A DNA stretch of 64,000 nt from Streptomyces silvae (GCF_016745505.1 NZ_JAERUC010000206.1:1-64000), one strand, 5' to 3'; counted from the stretch's first letter, positions 16,965 to 25,733 are shown. Program-made: numbers and translations. The notes: generated from the sequence alone by a model not told the origin.

Positions 16965-18113
16965 TTGAGACATACGACGATGGTGCGGACCGGTCTCTCC
17001 GCACTGCTCATCATCGGCACCTGGGCGACCGCCGGCCTGACCCAGGCCTCCGCCGCGGACACCCGTTCCTCCTCCGAACCTCAGGCATCGGCCGGCATCC
17101 TCACGGCCATGCAGCGCGACCTCGGACTGACGAAGAGCCAGGCGGAGGCCCGGCTCACCGCCGAGAAGGCGGCGACGGCCGTCGAGGGCCCGGCGCGCAG
17201 CGCGGCCGGGACGTCGTTCGGCGGCTCCTGGTACGACGCGGACAGCGAGCGCCTCACGGTCGCCGTCACGGACAGCGCCAAGGCCGGTGCCGTCCGGGCC
17301 GCCGGGGCGGACGTCCGGATCGTCGGCCACACGGCGCGCGAGCTCGACAGCGTCAAGAGCAGGCTGGACGCGCTCTCCGCGCCCAGCGGTGTCAGCAGCT
17401 GGCACGTCGACCCCGAGGCCAACACCGTCGTGGTGAACGTCGTCGCCTCCGAGCAGGGTGACAACGATGTCCGGGCCTTCGTCGCGAAGGCCCGGAAGGC
17501 GGGCCCCGTCACGGTGAAGCAGACCGCCGGGGCCCCGCAGACCTTCGCCGCGGGAACCGTGGGCGGCGACCCGTACTACACCGGCAACGTCCGCTGCTCC
17601 ATAGGCTTCTCGGTGCACGGCGGCTTCGTCACGGCCGGCCACTGCGGCCAGGCCGGCGGAGCGGTCAGGGGCTGGGACGGCTCGGCCATCGGCAACTTCC
17701 AGGGCTCGTCCTTCCCCGACAACGACTACGCCTGGGTGAACGTGGGCAGCGGCTGGTGGACCGTCCCCGTCGTCCTGGGCTGGGGAACCGTCTCCGACCA
17801 GCTGGTCCGCGGCTCCAACGAGGCCCCGATCGGCGCCTCGATCTGCCGTTCCGGCTCCACCACCCACTGGCACTGCGGCAACGTCCTCGCCAAGAACGAG
17901 ACCGTCAACTACAGCCAGGGCGCCGTCCACCAGATGACCAAGACAAGCGTCTGCGCCGAAGGGGGCGACTCCGGCGGGTCGTTCATCAGCGGCGACCAGG
18001 CGCAGGGCGTCACCTCGGGCGGCTGGGGCAACTGCAGCAGCGGCGGTGAGACCTGGCACCAGCCCATCAACGAGATCCTCAACCGCTACGGGCTGACCCT
18101 CCACACGGCCTGA
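16965..18113 (+). CDS. Secreted alpha-lytic/streptogrisin-type serine protease
   Basis: A 382-residue secreted protease precursor. A signal peptide (about residues 1-30, ending TQASAA) is followed by an alpha-lytic-type propeptide (about 45-195) and the S1 chymotrypsin-like catalytic domain. The triad is H in TAGHCG, D in DNDYAW and S in EGGDSGGS; four cysteines fit two disulfides typical of streptogrisins. The TTG at 16965 is chosen because GAAGGGG lies 7 nt upstream; an ATG at 16980 is an alternative. A LacI-type palindrome lies in the leader. It would be autocatalytically matured outside the cell to degrade protein. Confidence 0.9.
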   Translation: MRHTTMVRTGLSALLIIGTWATAGLTQASAADTRSSSEPQASAGILTAMQRDLGLTKSQAEARLTAEKAATAVEGPARSAAGTSFGGSWYDADSERLTVAVTDSAKAGAVRAAGADVRIVGHTARELDSVKSRLDALSAPSGVSSWHVDPEANTVVVNVVASEQGDNDVRAFVAKARKAGPVTVKQTAGAPQTFAAGTVGGDPYYTGNVRCSIGFSVHGGFVTAGHCGQAGGAVRGWDGSAIGNFQGSSFPDNDYAWVNVGSGWWTVPVVLGWGTVSDQLVRGSNEAPIGASICRSGSTTHWHCGNVLAKNETVNYSQGAVHQMTKTSVCAEGGDSGGSFISGDQAQGVTSGGWGNCSSGGETWHQPINEILNRYGLTLHTA

Positions 18114-18157
18114 CGTACGACCCGTGCCGGCCCCGGCCGGCCCGGCGGTACATGACC

Positions 18158-18199
18158 GGTCTGCTGCGGCAGCAGGGTGGCCCCCTGCCGCAGCAGACC
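18158..18199 (+). terminator. Hairpin terminator after protease gene
   Basis: Perfect 15-bp arms (GGTCTGCTGCGGCAG and its complement) with a 12-nt loop, 44 bp after the protease stop. There is no T run, as is common for Streptomyces terminators. Confidence 0.75.
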
Positions 18200-18258
18200 T
18201 CGGCCGCGCCCGGCCGGGTTCCCCGCCCGTGGCCGTTCGCGCGGGCTCGACGGCTCAT

Positions 18259-18292
18259 CCGGGTGCAGCGCGCCGAGGCGCGCTGCACCCGG
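18259..18292. repeat. 34-bp near-continuous palindrome
   Basis: Perfect 16-bp arms (CCGGGTGCAGCGCGCC and its complement) are separated by only two bases. It could be a second terminator or a protein-binding palindrome; it is too tight for an unstrained RNA loop unless the closing pairs open. Confidence 0.7.
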
Positions 18293-18452
18293 CGACGCTC
18301 TCTTCGGAACGCCCCGCCGCTTCCTTCGCCCGGGTGGCCGCCCGTGTCCCTGTGGTCGTCCCGTGACCGGTCCCGAAAGGCCCCCGGGCCGGCGCTCCCC
18401 CCCCCCGCCAGGTTTTCCCCGGCCTCGGCGGCCGGACCCCGGCGCCGACCCC

Positions 18453-18513
18453 GCCACCCCCTCGCTCCGGCCGCGCCACTGCTCCGGCCACCCCCTCGCT
18501 CCGGCCGCGCCAC
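18453..18513. repeat. 27-bp direct repeat, period 34
   Basis: Two identical 27-base copies beginning GCCACCCCCTCGCTCC lie at 18453-18479 and 18487-18513. No coding role is seen. Confidence 0.8.
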
Positions 18514-18639
18514 CGTGACCGCCGTCCCGGGCTCCTTCCGCCCCGGCCCCCGCGTATCCGCGCGCCGTGACCGCGCAGCCCGTCCCGTCCTGCGCGTCCG
18601 TGTTCAACTTCCGGTGCACCGCGCACGGTTCACGAACTC

Positions 18640-18668
18640 TTGACATGTTCTCAGCCGCGGCGTAACAC
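18640..18668 (+). promoter_or_regulatory. Promoter of DUF1996 gene
   Basis: A consensus TTGACA (18640-18645) is followed after 17 bp by TAACAC (18663-18668), a housekeeping-type promoter. The LacI-type palindrome begins 11 bp after the -10 box and so covers the expected start point. Confidence 0.65.
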
Positions 18669-18679
18669 TGGCACCGCCT

Positions 18680-18697
18680 TGGGAGAGCGCTCTCCCA
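18680..18697. promoter_or_regulatory. LacI-type operator palindrome
   Basis: TGGGAGAGCGCTCTCCCA is a perfect 18-bp palindrome overlying the expected transcription start of the DUF1996 gene, a classic repressor position. The 20 bases beginning AGAGCGCTCT are repeated exactly upstream of the LacI gene at 29695-29714. Confidence 0.75.
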
Positions 18698-18783
18698 GGG
18701 TTCCGCACGACGCACCATCCAGCTCCACTCTCCCCCCACCGCGCACCCGATGTGCGCGGACGCAGAGCGGCATGGAGGTCCGC

Positions 18784-19920
18784 ATGGCCGAAAGAATCAG
18801 CAGAACCACCTGGGTGTCCGCCCTCGTCATAGCCACCGCACTGGCCCTCGTCGTCATGGGGTTCAACGCGATCACCCGCGCCGGCACCCCGGCGGCGACC
18901 GGGGCGGCCCCGAAGAGTGCCGGTGAACCGGCCGCGGCGTCACACGTCATGCAGGGGACGCAGCACACGCAGGGGCACGCGATGGCGGCGGCCGACCCCG
19001 TCCCCTCGGGTGACGCCCCCGACGGCGACGGCTACATTCCGGCGAACCCGCCGGTCACCGGCGTGGAGCCGTCCACCGAGATCCCGCCCCACCGGTACTT
19101 CCACGAGTTCCAGGCGAACTGCTCGGTCAACCACACCGGTTCGGTCGACCCGATCGTCTACCCGGGGCAGACCGGCAAGTCCCACAACCACACGTTCATG
19201 GGCAACGACACCACGGACGAGAACAGCACCACCGCCTCGCTCGGTGAGGGCGGCACGGCGTGCAAGGCGCCCGGTGACCTGTCCGCGTACTGGATGCCGA
19301 CCCTCTACAACGGTGACCAGGAGGTGCGCCCGGTCGGTCCGCAGACCATCTACTACAAGGCCGGTGTCACCGACTACCGGACCGTACGGCCGTTCCCCAA
19401 GGGGCTGCGCTTCGTCGTCGGCAGCCCGATGCAGACCGCCGAGGAGTTCCGTAACCACCCCGGCATGGTCGAGGGGTACGAGTGCGGCGAGAGCTACCAC
19501 AACTACGAGTTCCCGGCCACCTGCCCGACCAGCCAGGACACGCAGCTCAACCTCCGTATGCAGGCGCCCAGTTGCTGGGACGGTCAGCATCTGGACACCC
19601 CGGACCACCAGGCCCACATGGCCTATCCGGTCGTGATGGGCGCCAACCAGGACGTCTGCCCGGCCAGCCACCCCGTGGCCCTGCCGATGATCGAGTTCAA
19701 GATGGCCTGGCCCGTCAACGGTGACATGTCGCAGGTGAGGCTGGCCAGCGGCACGGGCCACTCCTTCCACTACGACTTCTTCAACGCCTGGGACGACGCC
19801 ACGCTGGACGCCCTGGTCGACCACTGCATCGTGGGCGCGCTCCAGTGCGACGCCCGCGGTTACGACGAGACCAACCCCGGCGAGGGTGCCGCTCTGGACG
19901 AGAACTACGAGCTGCCCTGA
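18784..19920 (+). CDS. Secreted or anchored DUF1996 protein
   Basis: A 378-residue protein with an N-terminal hydrophobic segment (about residues 10-32; signal or anchor), a low-complexity linker rich in His and Gln, and a DUF1996 domain (about 105-350). The domain shows FHEFQANCSVNHTGSVDP, GKSHNHTFMGN, LSAYWMPTLYN and GTGHSFHYDFFNAW. DUF1996 occurs in fungal and actinobacterial secreted proteins, often with carbohydrate-active enzymes; its activity is not established. GGAGG lies 5 nt before this ATG; an in-frame ATG four codons upstream lacks one. It shares a LacI-type operator with the neighbouring protease and glycosidase genes. Confidence 0.88.
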   Translation: MAERISRTTWVSALVIATALALVVMGFNAITRAGTPAATGAAPKSAGEPAAASHVMQGTQHTQGHAMAAADPVPSGDAPDGDGYIPANPPVTGVEPSTEIPPHRYFHEFQANCSVNHTGSVDPIVYPGQTGKSHNHTFMGNDTTDENSTTASLGEGGTACKAPGDLSAYWMPTLYNGDQEVRPVGPQTIYYKAGVTDYRTVRPFPKGLRFVVGSPMQTAEEFRNHPGMVEGYECGESYHNYEFPATCPTSQDTQLNLRMQAPSCWDGQHLDTPDHQAHMAYPVVMGANQDVCPASHPVALPMIEFKMAWPVNGDMSQVRLASGTGHSFHYDFFNAWDDATLDALVDHCIVGALQCDARGYDETNPGEGAALDENYELP

Positions 19921-19934
19921 CCCGTCCCGTCTCC

Positions 19935-19963
19935 CCCTCGTGGGTGGATCACGCCCACGAGGG
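19935..19963 (+). terminator. Hairpin after DUF1996 gene
   Basis: Ten-base arms CCCTCGTGGG and CCCACGAGGG with a 9-nt loop begin 15 bp after the stop. The right arm overlaps the LacI-type operator at 19961 by three bases. Confidence 0.55.
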
Positions 19964-19976
19964 AGAGCGCTCTCCC
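19961..19976. promoter_or_regulatory. LacI-type operator palindrome
   Basis: GGGAGAGCGCTCTCCC is a perfect 16-bp palindrome 71 bp before the glycosidase start. It is the same core as the sites at 16889, 18680 and 29691. Confidence 0.75.
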
Positions 19977-19982
19977 ATCCCT

Positions 19983-20039
19983 GTCCACCCCACGAGGACC
20001 CGTCCACCCCACAAGGACCCGTCCCCCCACAAGGAGCTG
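19983..20039. repeat. Three 19-bp tandem repeats with ribosome-binding-like core
   Basis: Three 19-bp units at 19983, 20002 and 20021, consensus GTCCACCCCACAAGGACCC. Each contains an AGGA core, and the last unit (CACAAGGAGCTG) supplies the ribosome binding site of the glycosidase gene, so the binding site itself looks triplicated. Confidence 0.8.
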
Positions 20040-20046
20040 TCTCCTC

Positions 20047-21813
20047 ATGAAATTGTCACGTCCCACCCCCACGGCCCGCGCCCGCAGACGTACGACGGCA
20101 CGCCTCGCCGTCGCCGCTCTCGTCGCCGCGGGAGCGGCCACCCTGCCCGTGCCCGCCGCGCAGGCGGCCGGCAGCGTGGTGAAGGTCGAGGGATCGCAGG
20201 GCGCCTGGAAGCTGACCGTCGACGGCGCGCCGTACACGGTGAAGGGCCTGACCTGGGGCCCGGCCGTCGCCGACGCCGGGCAGTACATGCCGGACATCAG
20301 GTCGATGGGCGTCAACACCATCCGGACCTGGGGCACCGACGCCACGACGAAGCCCCTGCTGGACAGCGCGGCCGACAACGGCATCAAGGTCGTCGCCGGC
20401 TTCTGGCTCCAGCCGGGCGGCGGCCCGGGCAGTGGCGGCTGCGTCAACTACCTGACGGACACCGGCTACAAGAACGACATGCTCGCCGAGTTCCCCAAGT
20501 GGGTGGAGAACTACAAGGACCACCCGGGTGTCCTCATGTGGAACGTGGGCAACGAGTCGGTGCTCGGTCTCCAGAACTGTTACAGCGGCGACGCCCTCGA
20601 ACAGCAGCGGGACGCGTACACGACCTTCGTCAACGACATCACCAAGAAGATCCACGCGGTCGACCCCGACCACCCGGTCACCTCGACCGACGCGTGGACC
20701 GGGGCATGGCCGTACTACAAGAAGAACGCCCCGGACCTCGACCTGTACGCGGTGAACTCCTACGGCGCCGTCTGCGACATCCGCAAGACCTGGGAGGAGG
20801 GGGGCTTCGACAAGCCCTACATCGTGACGGAGGGCGGCCCCGCCGGTGAGTGGGAGGTGCCCGACGACGCCAACGGCGTACCGGACGAGCCGACCGACGT
20901 GGCGAAGGCCGAGGGCTACGACAAGGCGTGGCAGTGCATCACGGACCACTCCGGAGTGGCCCTGGGCGCGACGCTGTTCCACTACGGCACCGAGTACGAC
21001 TTCGGCGGCGTCTGGTTCAACCTGCTCCCGGCGGGTCAGAAGCGGCTCTCGTACTACGCCGTGAAGAAGGCGTACGGAGCCGACACCTCGGGCGACAACA
21101 CACCGCCGGTGATCTCCGGCATGACGGTGGACAACTCCTCCGCCGTCCAGGCCGGCAAGCCGTTCACGGTCAAGGCGTCGATCTCCGACCCCGACGGTGA
21201 CACGCTCACCCACCAGGTGCTGCTCGGCAGCAAGTACGTGGACGACAGCGGACAGCTGACCGACGCGCAGTTCACGGACAAGGGCGACGGCACCTTCGAG
21301 GTCACCGCTCCCGACCGCCTCGGTGTCTGGAAGGTCTACATCAAGAGCTCGGACGGCAAGGGCAACGTCGGCATCGAGACGAAGTCCTTCAAGGTCGTCC
21401 CGCCCGAGATCGGCGGTACGAACCTCGCGCAGGGCAAGCAGGCGACCGCGTCCACCTTCCAGCCGGACAGCACCGGCTGCCCCTGCCCCGCGGGCAACGC
21501 GGTCGACGGCTCCTTCGACACCCGCTGGGCCAGCGACTGGGCCGACCAGCAGTGGATCCAGGTCGACCTCGGGGAGAAGACCGCGTTCGACCACGTGCAG
21601 CTCGCGTGGGAGGCCGCGTACGCCAAGGGGTACACCGTGCAGACCTCGGACGACGGCCAGAACTGGACCACCGTCCACACCGTCACCGAGGGCAACGGCG
21701 GCATCGACGACATCGACGTCACGGGTGAGGCGCGCTACGTCCGGGTGAACGCCGGCGTGCGCGGCACCCCCTGGGGCTACTCGCTCTACGAGTTCGGCGT
21801 CTACCGGAGCTGA
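20047..21813 (+). CDS. Secreted glycosidase with C-terminal discoidin-like domain
   Basis: A 588-residue secreted protein. An Arg-rich signal peptide (about 1-40, ending PAAQAAG) precedes a TIM-barrel of the GH-A clan (about 45-345). The probable acid/base glutamate is in WNVGNES and the probable nucleophile in YIVTEGGP. An Ig-like domain follows (about 350-450), then an F5/8 type C/CBM32-like sugar-binding domain (about 455-588: GKQATAST, NAVDGSFDTRWAS, QWIQVDLG, YVRVN). The exact GH family (GH2-, GH5- or beta-1,3-glucanosyltransferase-like) is uncertain. A LacI-type operator and triplicated ribosome-binding-like repeats precede it. The likely substrate is an environmental beta-glycan. Confidence 0.85.
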   Translation: MKLSRPTPTARARRRTTARLAVAALVAAGAATLPVPAAQAAGSVVKVEGSQGAWKLTVDGAPYTVKGLTWGPAVADAGQYMPDIRSMGVNTIRTWGTDATTKPLLDSAADNGIKVVAGFWLQPGGGPGSGGCVNYLTDTGYKNDMLAEFPKWVENYKDHPGVLMWNVGNESVLGLQNCYSGDALEQQRDAYTTFVNDITKKIHAVDPDHPVTSTDAWTGAWPYYKKNAPDLDLYAVNSYGAVCDIRKTWEEGGFDKPYIVTEGGPAGEWEVPDDANGVPDEPTDVAKAEGYDKAWQCITDHSGVALGATLFHYGTEYDFGGVWFNLLPAGQKRLSYYAVKKAYGADTSGDNTPPVISGMTVDNSSAVQAGKPFTVKASISDPDGDTLTHQVLLGSKYVDDSGQLTDAQFTDKGDGTFEVTAPDRLGVWKVYIKSSDGKGNVGIETKSFKVVPPEIGGTNLAQGKQATASTFQPDSTGCPCPAGNAVDGSFDTRWASDWADQQWIQVDLGEKTAFDHVQLAWEAAYAKGYTVQTSDDGQNWTTVHTVTEGNGGIDDIDVTGEARYVRVNAGVRGTPWGYSLYEFGVYRS

Positions 21814-21868
21814 CCGCCCGAAGAACCAGCCGCACCGTCCCACTCCCCGCCGTCGGTGCGGCCGGACA

Positions 21869-21908
21869 GTCCGCGGCGGGCCACGGAACCCCGTGGCCCG
21901 CCGCGGAC
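21869..21908. terminator. Strong bidirectional hairpin terminator
   Basis: Perfect 18-bp GC-rich arms (GTCCGCGGCGGGCCACGG and complement) around a 4-nt AACC loop, between the convergent glycosidase gene and the small minus-strand gene ending at 21963. Confidence 0.85.
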
Positions 21909-21962
21909 CCGTTCCCGGAGGCTGCCCCCGGAAGAAAGGGGCTCCGCCTTCCCGGAGACCGC

Positions 21963-22343
21963 CTAGAGCGGCTCCTCCGGCCCCTCGTCACCCGTGCTCA
22001 GCTCCTCGGCCCGCAGCGCCAGATCCTGGAGCACATCCGCCGAGGTCACGTCCTCCTGCCCGGAGTCGTGGATCTGGGCGAGCGCGATGAAGGCGAGGGT
22101 GAATGCTCCGACCAGTTGTTCGACGGCGCCGCCGACCTCGCGACCCACCAGAGCGGCCATCTCCTCGACGGTCGCGTCGGAGGGGATGGCGATGTGCGGC
22201 ATCGTCTCGTTGAGGAGGGTCGTCACCATGCTCTCGCCCGCGTCCGGGTCGACGCCGCCGGCATCCCCCTCGGCATGGCGCTGTATCTCGCCCGCCTCCG
22301 TGAGGATGCCGATCACTCGCTTGAGGACTTCGCTCTGCTCCAT
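21963..22343 (-). CDS. Conserved-looking 126-residue hypothetical protein
   Basis: A 126-residue acidic, mostly helical, soluble protein beginning MEQSEVLKRVIGILTEAG and ending in an acidic EGPEEPL tail. I do not recognise a family. No signal peptide or convincing membrane segment is seen, although residues 70-95 are rather hydrophobic. On its strand a TATGCT box (22350-22355) ends 6 nt before the ATG and there is no ribosome binding site, so it appears to be a leaderless gene. It sits between the glycosidase and the beta-glucosidase/ABC operon without obvious linkage to either. Confidence 0.7.
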   Translation of the reverse strand: MEQSEVLKRVIGILTEAGEIQRHAEGDAGGVDPDAGESMVTTLLNETMPHIAIPSDATVEEMAALVGREVGGAVEQLVGAFTLAFIALAQIHDSGQEDVTSADVLQDLALRAEELSTGDEGPEEPL

Positions 22344-22474
22344 ACGGCGAGCATAAGCGCCGGACCTCCCAGGTCCGATCGCCCACCCTGCGGTGTGCCG
22401 GACGACGAACGCCCCCGGACACCGGCAGGTGGGGCTGCCGGGCCGGGGGTTCGGGCCGTCGCCCGGGGAAGGGC

Positions 22475-23833
22475 TCAGGCCGCCGTGCGGGGCCTGCCGC
22501 CCGAGAACGCGCGGATCAGCTCCGCGTAACGCCGCCCGCTCGTCTTGACGGTGCGGCGCTGGGTCTCGTAGTCGACGTGGACCAGACCGAAACGCTTGTC
22601 GTAGCCGTACGCCCATTCGAAGTTGTCCAGGAGCGACCAGGCGAAGTAGCCGGCCAGCGGCGCGCCCTTGCGTACGGCGCGGGCACAGGCCGCGAGGTGC
22701 TCCTCCAGGTACCGGGTGCGTTCCGGGTCGTGCACCGAGCCGTCGGCGCCGACGACGTCCCGGTAGGCCGAGCCGTTCTCGGTGACGTGGATCCGCCGGG
22801 CGCCGTACTCCTCGGTGAGGCGCAGCAGCAGCTGCTCCAGGCCCTCGGAGTGGACCTCCCAGTCCATTGCGGTCCGCCGGGTGCCCGGCAGTTGGATCTG
22901 CCGGGCGTGGGGGACGGGCCCGTCCGGGTCGGCGGTGACGATCTGGCGGAAGTAGTAGTTCAGCCCGATCCAGTCCAGCGGCGCCGCGATGGTCTCCAGG
23001 TCGCCCGGGCGCAGGGGCAGTTCGACACCGTAGAGGTCGAGCATGTCCTGCGGGTAGCCCCGGCCGTGGACGGGATCCAGCCACCAGCGGTTGATGTGGC
23101 CGTCGGCCCGTACGGCGGCGGCGAGGTCGGCCGGGCTCTGGCTCGCCGGTTCGATCGGGCTGAGGTTGTTCACGATGCCGACCCGGGCGTCCGGGGACAG
23201 CGCGCGGATCGCCCGTACGGCCAGACCGTGGCCGAGGTGGAGGTGGTACGAGGCGCGGACCGCGGCCGTCAGATCGGTCAGGCCGGGTGCCATCCTCCCC
23301 TCCAGATGGCCGATCCAGGCCGAGCAGAGCGGCTCGTTGAGCGTCGCCCAGTCCTTCACCCGGTCACCGAGGCGTTCTACGACGACGGAGGCGTACGCCG
23401 CGAAGTGCTCGGCGGTCTCGCGGACGGTCCAGCCGCCCCGGTCCTGGAGCACCTGCGGCAGGTCCCAGTGGTAGAGCGTGGCGAACGGGGTGATCCCGGC
23501 CTCCAGGAGCCCGTCCACCAGCCGGTCGTAGAAGTCGAGACCGGCCTTGTTCACCGGTCCGTCGCCCCCGGGCACGACCCGGGGCCACGCCACCGAGAAG
23601 CGGTAGGCGCCCGCCCCGACCTGCTTGATCAGTCCGATGTCCTCGGGGACCCGGTGGTAGTGGTCGCAGGCCACGTCACCGGTGTCGCCGTTGTCGACGG
23701 CGCCCGGGGTGTGGGAGAAGGTGTCCCAGATCGAGGGGGAGCGGCCGTCCTCGGCCACCGCACCTTCGATCTGGTACGCGGCCGTCGCCACCCCCCAGGT
23801 GAAGTCGTCCGGGAGAGCGCTGAGATCGTTCAC
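22475..23833 (-). CDS. GH1 beta-glucosidase
   Basis: A 452-residue family 1 glycoside hydrolase of full length. The N-terminal signature is DFTWGVATAAYQIEGA; the acid/base glutamate is in TLNEPLC and the nucleophile in HVTENGS; the C-terminal sugar-binding signature is WSLLDNFEWAYGY. There is no signal peptide, so it is cytoplasmic and would hydrolyse imported cellobiose or other beta-glucosides. The GTG at 23833 is chosen because GGAAAGG lies 5 nt upstream; a GTG at 23857 that overlaps the permease stop is possible. It is the last gene of the ABC sugar operon. Confidence 0.93.
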   Translation of the reverse strand: MNDLSALPDDFTWGVATAAYQIEGAVAEDGRSPSIWDTFSHTPGAVDNGDTGDVACDHYHRVPEDIGLIKQVGAGAYRFSVAWPRVVPGGDGPVNKAGLDFYDRLVDGLLEAGITPFATLYHWDLPQVLQDRGGWTVRETAEHFAAYASVVVERLGDRVKDWATLNEPLCSAWIGHLEGRMAPGLTDLTAAVRASYHLHLGHGLAVRAIRALSPDARVGIVNNLSPIEPASQSPADLAAAVRADGHINRWWLDPVHGRGYPQDMLDLYGVELPLRPGDLETIAAPLDWIGLNYYFRQIVTADPDGPVPHARQIQLPGTRRTAMDWEVHSEGLEQLLLRLTEEYGARRIHVTENGSAYRDVVGADGSVHDPERTRYLEEHLAACARAVRKGAPLAGYFAWSLLDNFEWAYGYDKRFGLVHVDYETQRRTVKTSGRRYAELIRAFSGGRPRTAA

Positions 23834-23853
23834 CGGCTGCCTTTCCGAATAGG

Positions 23854-24720
23854 TCACTTGACGGCCCCCGCGGTGAGCCCGGCGACGAGGTAGCGCTGCA
23901 GCAGCAGGAACCCCACGACGACAGGCACGCTGACGACGAGCGAGGCCGCCATGACCTGGTTCCAGTACACGTCGTTCAGCGTGGAGTAGCCCTGCAGGCC
24001 CACCGCGAGGGTGCGGGTCTCGTCGTTGGTCATCACGGACGCGAACAGCACCTCGCCCCACGCCGTCATGAACGCGTACACGGAGACGGCGACGATCCCC
24101 GGCACCGCGGCCGGCACGACCACCCGGAAGAGGGCGCGGATCGGGCCGCAGCCGTCCACCATGGCGGCCTCGTCCAGGTCCCTCGGGATGGAGTCGAAGT
24201 AGCCGATCAGCATCCAGATGGAGAAGGGCAGCGAGAACGTCAGGTACGTGAGGATCAGCCCGCCCCGCGAACCGTACAGAGCCAGCCCGGTGCTGTTCCC
24301 GATGTTGACGAAGATGAGGAACAGCGGGAGGAGGAAGAGGATCCCCGGGAACATCTGCGTGGAGAGCACCGTGACGGTGAAGACACGCTTGCCGCGGAAG
24401 CTGTAGCGGCTCACGGCATAGGCCGAGAAAACCGCGATCACCACCGAGAGGACGGTCGCGGAACCGGCCACGATCAGCGAGTTCACGAAGTACCTGCCGA
24501 GCGGGACCGTCTCCCAGATGTCGAAGTACGGCTGCACGGTCAGCCCGTGGGGAATCCACTGGAACTTCCCCGACACCTCCTGGAGCGGCTTCAGCGAGCT
24601 GCTGATCATCACGTAGACCGGCAGCAGGACGAAGCCCGCGAGCAGGGTCAGGACGACGCGGCGGGTCCAGAGGAAGGACTGCGGCGCGGCCATGGGGGAC
24701 CGGGCGGCGCGGCTAGGCAC
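23854..24720 (-). CDS. ABC sugar permease, MalG type
   Basis: A 288-residue permease with six membrane segments. The coupling helix EAA motif is DEAAMVDGCGPIRALFRVVVP (about 200-220). The GTG at 24720 has GAAGGAAGGG just upstream and overlaps the MalF-type gene by 8 bp; an ATG nine codons later is the alternative. It is the second permease of the beta-glucoside-type importer whose binding protein is at 25734-27047. Confidence 0.92.
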   Translation of the reverse strand: MPSRAARSPMAAPQSFLWTRRVVLTLLAGFVLLPVYVMISSSLKPLQEVSGKFQWIPHGLTVQPYFDIWETVPLGRYFVNSLIVAGSATVLSVVIAVFSAYAVSRYSFRGKRVFTVTVLSTQMFPGILFLLPLFLIFVNIGNSTGLALYGSRGGLILTYLTFSLPFSIWMLIGYFDSIPRDLDEAAMVDGCGPIRALFRVVVPAAVPGIVAVSVYAFMTAWGEVLFASVMTNDETRTLAVGLQGYSTLNDVYWNQVMAASLVVSVPVVVGFLLLQRYLVAGLTAGAVK

Positions 24721-25723
24721 GGGAACCCTTCCTTCCGCGTGAGGTGAAGAACAGGTAGACGGCGGTCACGACCAGGAGGAAGAGCAGCAGCAGCACGGAC
24801 ATGGCCGAGCCGGTGCCGAAGTTCCAGGTGACGAACGACGACTGGTAGATGTGGATCGAGATGAGGTCGGCGTTCGCGGGAGCCGACTTCCCGAACAGCA
24901 CGTACGGCGTGTTGAAGTCGTTGAACGTCCACAGGAACAGCACGAGCACCAGCACCTGGTTGACGGGGCGCAGCGAGGGCAGCGTGATCTTGCGGATCTG
25001 CTGCCAGATGCCGGCACCGTCGATCGAGGCGGCCTCGTACAGCTCGCGCGGGATGTTCTGCAGCGCGGCCATCAGCATGAGGAAGGCGAAGGGCCAGCCC
25101 TTCCACACCGAGACGATGATCAGCGCGTAGATGCTGTTGTCGCCGATCAGCCAGAAGGACGGCTGGTCGGTCAGCCCCAGCTGGTCGTGGAGGACGTGGT
25201 TCACCAGCCCGTTGTCCCGCTGGAACATGAACGCCCAGGTGATGACCGCCGCGTAGACCGGCAGGGCGTACGGGACGAGGAAGATGGTCCGCAGGACGCC
25301 GCGGCCCCGGAAGTTCTCCTGGAGCATGACCGCCGCAGCGACCCCGAGGAGCCACGCGAGACCGACGGCGAAGAACGTGAAGACACAGGTGACGAAGAAG
25401 GAGTGGAGGAGGGCCTCACCGATCGGCGCGTCGAAGTCGACGGCGAGCCTGTAGTTGTCCAGGCCGGTCCAGGGCGCGGCGCTCCAGTTGTTGATGAAGA
25501 ACTGCGTGAGCTGACGGAAGCTCATCACGATCCCGACGATCATCGGGATCAGATGGATGAGGAGTTCGAGGAGGACTGCGGGGAGGAGCAGGAGGTAGGG
25601 GAGTCCGCCTTGGCGGATCCGGTCGGGGATGCGCGGCATCCTGCGGCGCGCACCCCCGCTGCCCCGGCTCGTACCCTTGGCCGATGTCGCGGGCCCGGGG
25701 TCGGTGGTCACGGTGGCGGTCAT
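24713..25723 (-). CDS. ABC sugar permease, MalF type
   Basis: A 336-residue permease. A hydrophilic, basic N-terminus of about 40 residues precedes six membrane segments. The EAA motif reads YEAASIDGAGIWQQIRKITLPSLRP. It lies 10 bp after the binding-protein gene and overlaps the MalG-type gene. No ATPase is encoded in the operon. Confidence 0.92.
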   Translation of the reverse strand: MTATVTTDPGPATSAKGTSRGSGGARRRMPRIPDRIRQGGLPYLLLLPAVLLELLIHLIPMIVGIVMSFRQLTQFFINNWSAAPWTGLDNYRLAVDFDAPIGEALLHSFFVTCVFTFFAVGLAWLLGVAAAVMLQENFRGRGVLRTIFLVPYALPVYAAVITWAFMFQRDNGLVNHVLHDQLGLTDQPSFWLIGDNSIYALIIVSVWKGWPFAFLMLMAALQNIPRELYEAASIDGAGIWQQIRKITLPSLRPVNQVLVLVLFLWTFNDFNTPYVLFGKSAPANADLISIHIYQSSFVTWNFGTGSAMSVLLLLFLLVVTAVYLFFTSRGRKGSRA

Positions 25724-25733
25724 GGAGAGAGCC

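Larger units (their letters stand above)
18114..18783. other. 670-bp intergenic region
   Basis: No gene is supported. It contains, in order, two strong hairpins (18158-18199, 18259-18292), a 27-bp direct repeat (18453-18479 and 18487-18513) in very C-rich sequence, a good promoter (18640-18668) and a LacI-type operator (18680-18697) for the DUF1996 gene. Open frames here have no plausible start or family resemblance. Confidence 0.7.

Noticed and set aside
23809..23825. GGGAGAGCGCTGAG near the start of the beta-glucosidase gene, resembling the LacI-type operator
   Set aside because: Only the left half matches; it lies inside coding sequence and is not palindromic, so it is probably chance.
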